Part shown: positions 28,880-31,562 of the stretch, piece after piece
Layout: each line of letters starts with the position of its first letter
Numbering within the stretch: position 1 is the first letter of the stretch
Origin: Obelidium mucronatum
Lineage: Eukaryota; Chytridiomycota; Chytridiomycetes; Chytridiales; Chytriomycetaceae
Direction: 5' to 3'
Length of the DNA stretch: 31,562 bases
NCBI GenBank assembly: GCA_025765595.1
Contig: JAIVFH010000298.1
Coordinates: 1 to 31,562, forward strand
The notes under the pieces: model-generated
Database searches by the model: none
What the model was told of the DNA's origin: nothing
What the model saw: the letters and a program-made list of their open reading frames with translations, nothing else
Position numbers and translations under genes: made by a program

Positions 28880-31202
28880 ATGGTCAAGTTTGGAGACAAG
28901 TTGGTTCGTACTGGAGTTTCTCTTTTGAGTCTTTTGCCTAACCGATCCTTTCTTGACCGTCTGCTAGGACAATGAAGTATTCGTAGATTGGTAGGAGAAC
29001 TTTCACAACCAATCAGCAAACCTGACATCAAATACTTACAGGCGGTTTTACTCCCTCGACTACAAGGAATTGAAGAGTCGCATCTCAGTTGAACCGTATA
29101 CTTTGGTTGAACATCGCGAGTTTCAACGGTCACTTGATGAAGAGAAGGAGAAGGTACAGGCCTTCTTCAAGCTCAAGTACAACGAGCTGGTTCGCCGGAT
29201 TGAGGCCATGGTTTGTGTTTTCCGCCAGGACGGTTTCTGGAAGCAGTGTCCTAACAGTGGTTCACTTGCAGGAAAAGGCGATTCCATCCCTGGAAGAAGC
29301 GTTGAAGCCCCTTACACCCCACGATGATGGACACGCATCTGAATATTCTGCGGAAAACTCGGAAGACTCTGGCTCGAAAGACGAGGAGGGTCAGAGCATT
29401 GCCCAGAAGTTTCGCTTGTCGCATCTGGATCACGAAATTGGTCGAGTCAGTCAAGAAGTCAAAGTAAAAATACATACCGCCTCCATTATTCTGCGTTGAC
29501 TTACAGTGTTTTTTTTCAGGACCTGGCTTACTTCTCTGGTTTAAACTTTACAGCAGTGAAAAAGATTCTCAAAAAGCACGACAAGAACCGCTCGTCCTAC
29601 CCACTGTTGAACAAATACTCAACATTCTCAGCTCTAAACCATTTAACGAAGCAACTTATGACAACTTGATTCTGCGACTGAGTGATCTGTGGGACAAAGT
29701 TCGATACATTCACGGATCCAGTTCATCAATGGACAAAGCCAACGGTGTTGATCAGCAAAACATTGTTAGAAAAACAACAAAGTACTGGGTTCACATTGGT
29801 GGGTGACATTTATCTACATATGAGTAAATAATTTAATTCTCTGCCCCTGTTTTTTCAGACAACGTCGTTGATGTCAAAGTCTTGGTTCTCAAGCATCTTC
29901 CTGTTCTTATTTTCAAAAAGGGTGTGACAAATGACCCAGCACTGAACTCGATCTATTTCGACAACGACAACTTGGATCTATACCGTGAACGAATGAAGCG
30001 TGAGGAGGGGGCACAGAATCTTCGTTTCCGTTGGTACGGAGACCGTACAAAGACTGATGAAGTCTGGGTCGAGCGTAAGACACACCACGAAGACTGGACT
30101 GCACAGAAATCCATCAAGGAACGTTTTCCAATTAAAGAAAAGCACATGAACGATTACTTGGCTGGAACATACAAGATCAAGGATGCTGTGGAAGAGCTAC
30201 GAGCTAAAGGGAAGAAGAAGGAGAAGGATTTGTTGGATATGCAAAGATTGGGAGATGAAGTTCAGCAGATGGTGTTGGACCAGAAGTTGAAGCCAATGAT
30301 CCGCACATCTTACAACAGAACGGCATTCCAGTTGCCAGCAGACGCGCGAGTTCGAATTAGTTTGGATACCGACTTGACCCTTGTCAGGGAAGATGGATTC
30401 TCAAGAAACAACGGTGACTGGAGACGCATGGACACTGGATTTCCATTCAAGGACCTACCAAAAGAAGATGTCATCTACTTTCCGTATGCTGTGTTGGAAA
30501 TTAAGCTTCAAACTCAATCGGGACAGGAAGCTCCTCAATGGGCTGTTGACTTGGCCAACTCTCACTTGGTCGAAGAGGTTCCCAAATTCTCGAAATTCCA
30601 CCACGCGATTGCCAACTTCCACCATGAAAAAGTTGACAAAGTACCCTTTTGGTTCTATCAAATGGACAGATCAATTATCAAGGCTCGTCCTCCTCGTCAC
30701 TTGGACCCCACCCGTGTAGATGATGTCGATTCAGACGACGAAGATGACAGCATGAAAAGCGAGCACCCTATCCAAACCCCAGCAAATGCAGGTCACCTGG
30801 TTCGTCTCACCAAAAATACGTCAAAATAGACAAGTTTGGAAAGATTTACTTTTCGAATGAACGCACGTTCCTTCGTTGGTTGAACATGGTTCGTAGTTTC
30901 TTGCTCCTGTTTTTCGTGCGTTCTTACGTTATTTTATTCACCAGTCTGTTCAAATCATCTCCTTGGCTTTATTACTCATCAACCTTGCCCCTGATTACAC
31001 ATCTCGCTATATTGGAACACTCTTTGCTTTAATTGGTGTCAGCATTCTTTCTTATAACCTGTATTTGTTCCACGTCCGAGCACATGCTTTGCGAACAAAT
31101 GATGGAGATGGTCCATATGAACTTAAGGTTGAGCCTGTCACTGTGGCTGCGGTGTTGGCATCCGCCATCGCATTAGCGTTCTATATGAAATGGAATCAAT
31201 GA
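28880..31202 (+). CDS. VTC4: VTC4-type polyphosphate polymerase (SPX-VTC-DUF202), two 1-base indels
   Basis: Catalytic subunit of the vacuolar transporter chaperone complex, polymerising ATP-derived phosphate and threading it into the vacuole; SPX senses inositol pyrophosphates. Exons 28880-28903, 28968-28990, 29042-29210, 29272-29463, 29520-29798, 29859-30888, 30945-31202; about 658 aa. The SPX start MVKFGDKL|DNEVFVDW|RFYSLDYKELK spans a 24-nt and a 23-nt exon; FSGLNFTAVKKILKKHDK is the SPX phosphate-binding helix. The tunnel domain keeps the Vtc4 catalytic residues: LKHLPVLIF, RFRWYG (two Arg), VERKTHHEDW, QKSIKERF, YNRTAFQLPADARVRISLDT, YAVLEIKLQ and EVPKFSKF. After an acidic linker come YFSNERTFLRWLNM and three membrane helices. 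Indels: one C missing at 29600-29602, one A missing at 30812-30816. Confidence 0.95.
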
Positions 31203-31453
31203 TTATGTTGGGCTTTCTTTCTTCTTTCATTTTCTTTCGTTTTAGACTCTATCGAGTCTTAAGTTGTTCGGTCACAAATAATACTGCAATTGAAATTTAA
31301 TTTCACGTTCGCTAAACGTTTCTATGTAAATCATTTCGTTATAAATAGATATTGGGATGAGGGTACAATGTGTTGTTGGGGCTTCGCCAATCAGAAAAGG
31401 GCAAGTTTGGTTCCCTTCGAATCTTCCCAATCGAGCGAGAGGAGTAATAATCA

Positions 31454-31562
31454 TCAAAAGGAGCTATAACTGCAAGCTTCCTGGACAGCAAGGATCAATT
31501 TTTCTGCTGCGAACAATCCAAAAAATGATTATTAAGCGACATCAACTTCGGCGGACCTCCTC
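31454..31562 (-). CDS. Possible 3' end of a minus-strand gene, cut by the window edge
   Basis: A short terminal exon 31506-31454 could encode AEKLILAVQEACSYSSF plus a TGA stop, preceded by a TTCGCAG acceptor (31507-31513), a TTAATAAT branch-like site and a weak donor near 31556. The peptide looks coding-like but too short to identify, and the donor GTCCGC is poor. The stretch 31203-31453 is otherwise the 3' flank of VTC4 with nothing recognisable. Confidence 0.25.

Noticed and set aside
31370..31440. tRNA-like T-arm (GGTTCCCTTCGAATC)
   Set aside because: Flanking bases do not pair into T, anticodon or acceptor stems on either strand.
1..31562. CRISPR arrays, operons, prokaryotic genes
   Set aside because: Spliced eukaryotic genes with separate promoters throughout; no spaced short repeats of CRISPR type.

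Overview
The window is nuclear DNA of a eukaryote, most likely a zoosporic (chytrid-like) fungus. Almost every gene is split by short GT-AG introns (about 47-181 nt, mostly 50-85), often with a CTAAC/CTAAT-type branch site just before the 3' end. The gene content is fungal: a Vtc4-type polyphosphate polymerase, GDP-mannose pyrophosphorylase, a Pst2/WrbA-like quinone reductase, Msp1, Nop2 and a V-ATPase e subunit. A CYRI/FAM49 gene (Rac1-SCAR/WAVE regulation) argues against Dikarya and for a lineage with crawling or zoosporic cells. The placement is an inference from gene content only.

Layout. 0.07-2.3 kb: GUF1/LepA (+). 2.3-8.4 kb: gene-poor, repeat-rich, with one convincing small membrane coiled-coil gene (-, 3.66-4.44 kb) and, downstream and upstream of it, degenerate duplicated coding-like blocks on the minus strand. 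8.4-13.4 kb: plus-strand housekeeping block MSP1, NOP2, SLX9. 13.6-14.8 kb: a 1.2-kb transposon-like element with ~115-bp terminal inverted repeats and a 9-bp direct flank, carrying a broken spliced gene with a PHD-like zinc-finger pattern. It is followed by ~102-bp direct repeats (14.9-15.26 kb). 15.5-18.8 kb: minus-strand block with V-ATPase e, mitochondrial uL11, quinone reductase, initiator tRNA-Met and a secreted PAN/apple-like protein. 19.4-31.2 kb: plus-strand block RPAP1, NLE1/Rsa4, CYRI, GDP-mannose pyrophosphorylase and VTC4, with a small minus-strand ORF carrying a duplicated WNK(L/M)FRSFGG motif between NLE1 and CYRI. The right edge may hold the 3' end of a further minus-strand gene.

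Functionally most genes are housekeeping: ribosome assembly (NOP2, SLX9, NLE1), mitochondrial translation and quality control (GUF1, uL11m, MSP1), RNA polymerase II assembly (RPAP1), vacuole and polyphosphate (V-ATPase e, VTC4), cell wall precursor (GDP-mannose) and actin control (CYRI). They are not an obvious pathway cluster.

A striking property is that several conserved genes are interrupted by single-base indels, mostly in or next to homopolymers. The indels are dense at 25.8-30.9 kb (CYRI, GMPP, VTC4) and absent from MSP1, RPAP1 and NLE1. Frame bookkeeping per exon shows each gene becomes intact when they are discounted, so I read most as consensus errors rather than pseudogenes.
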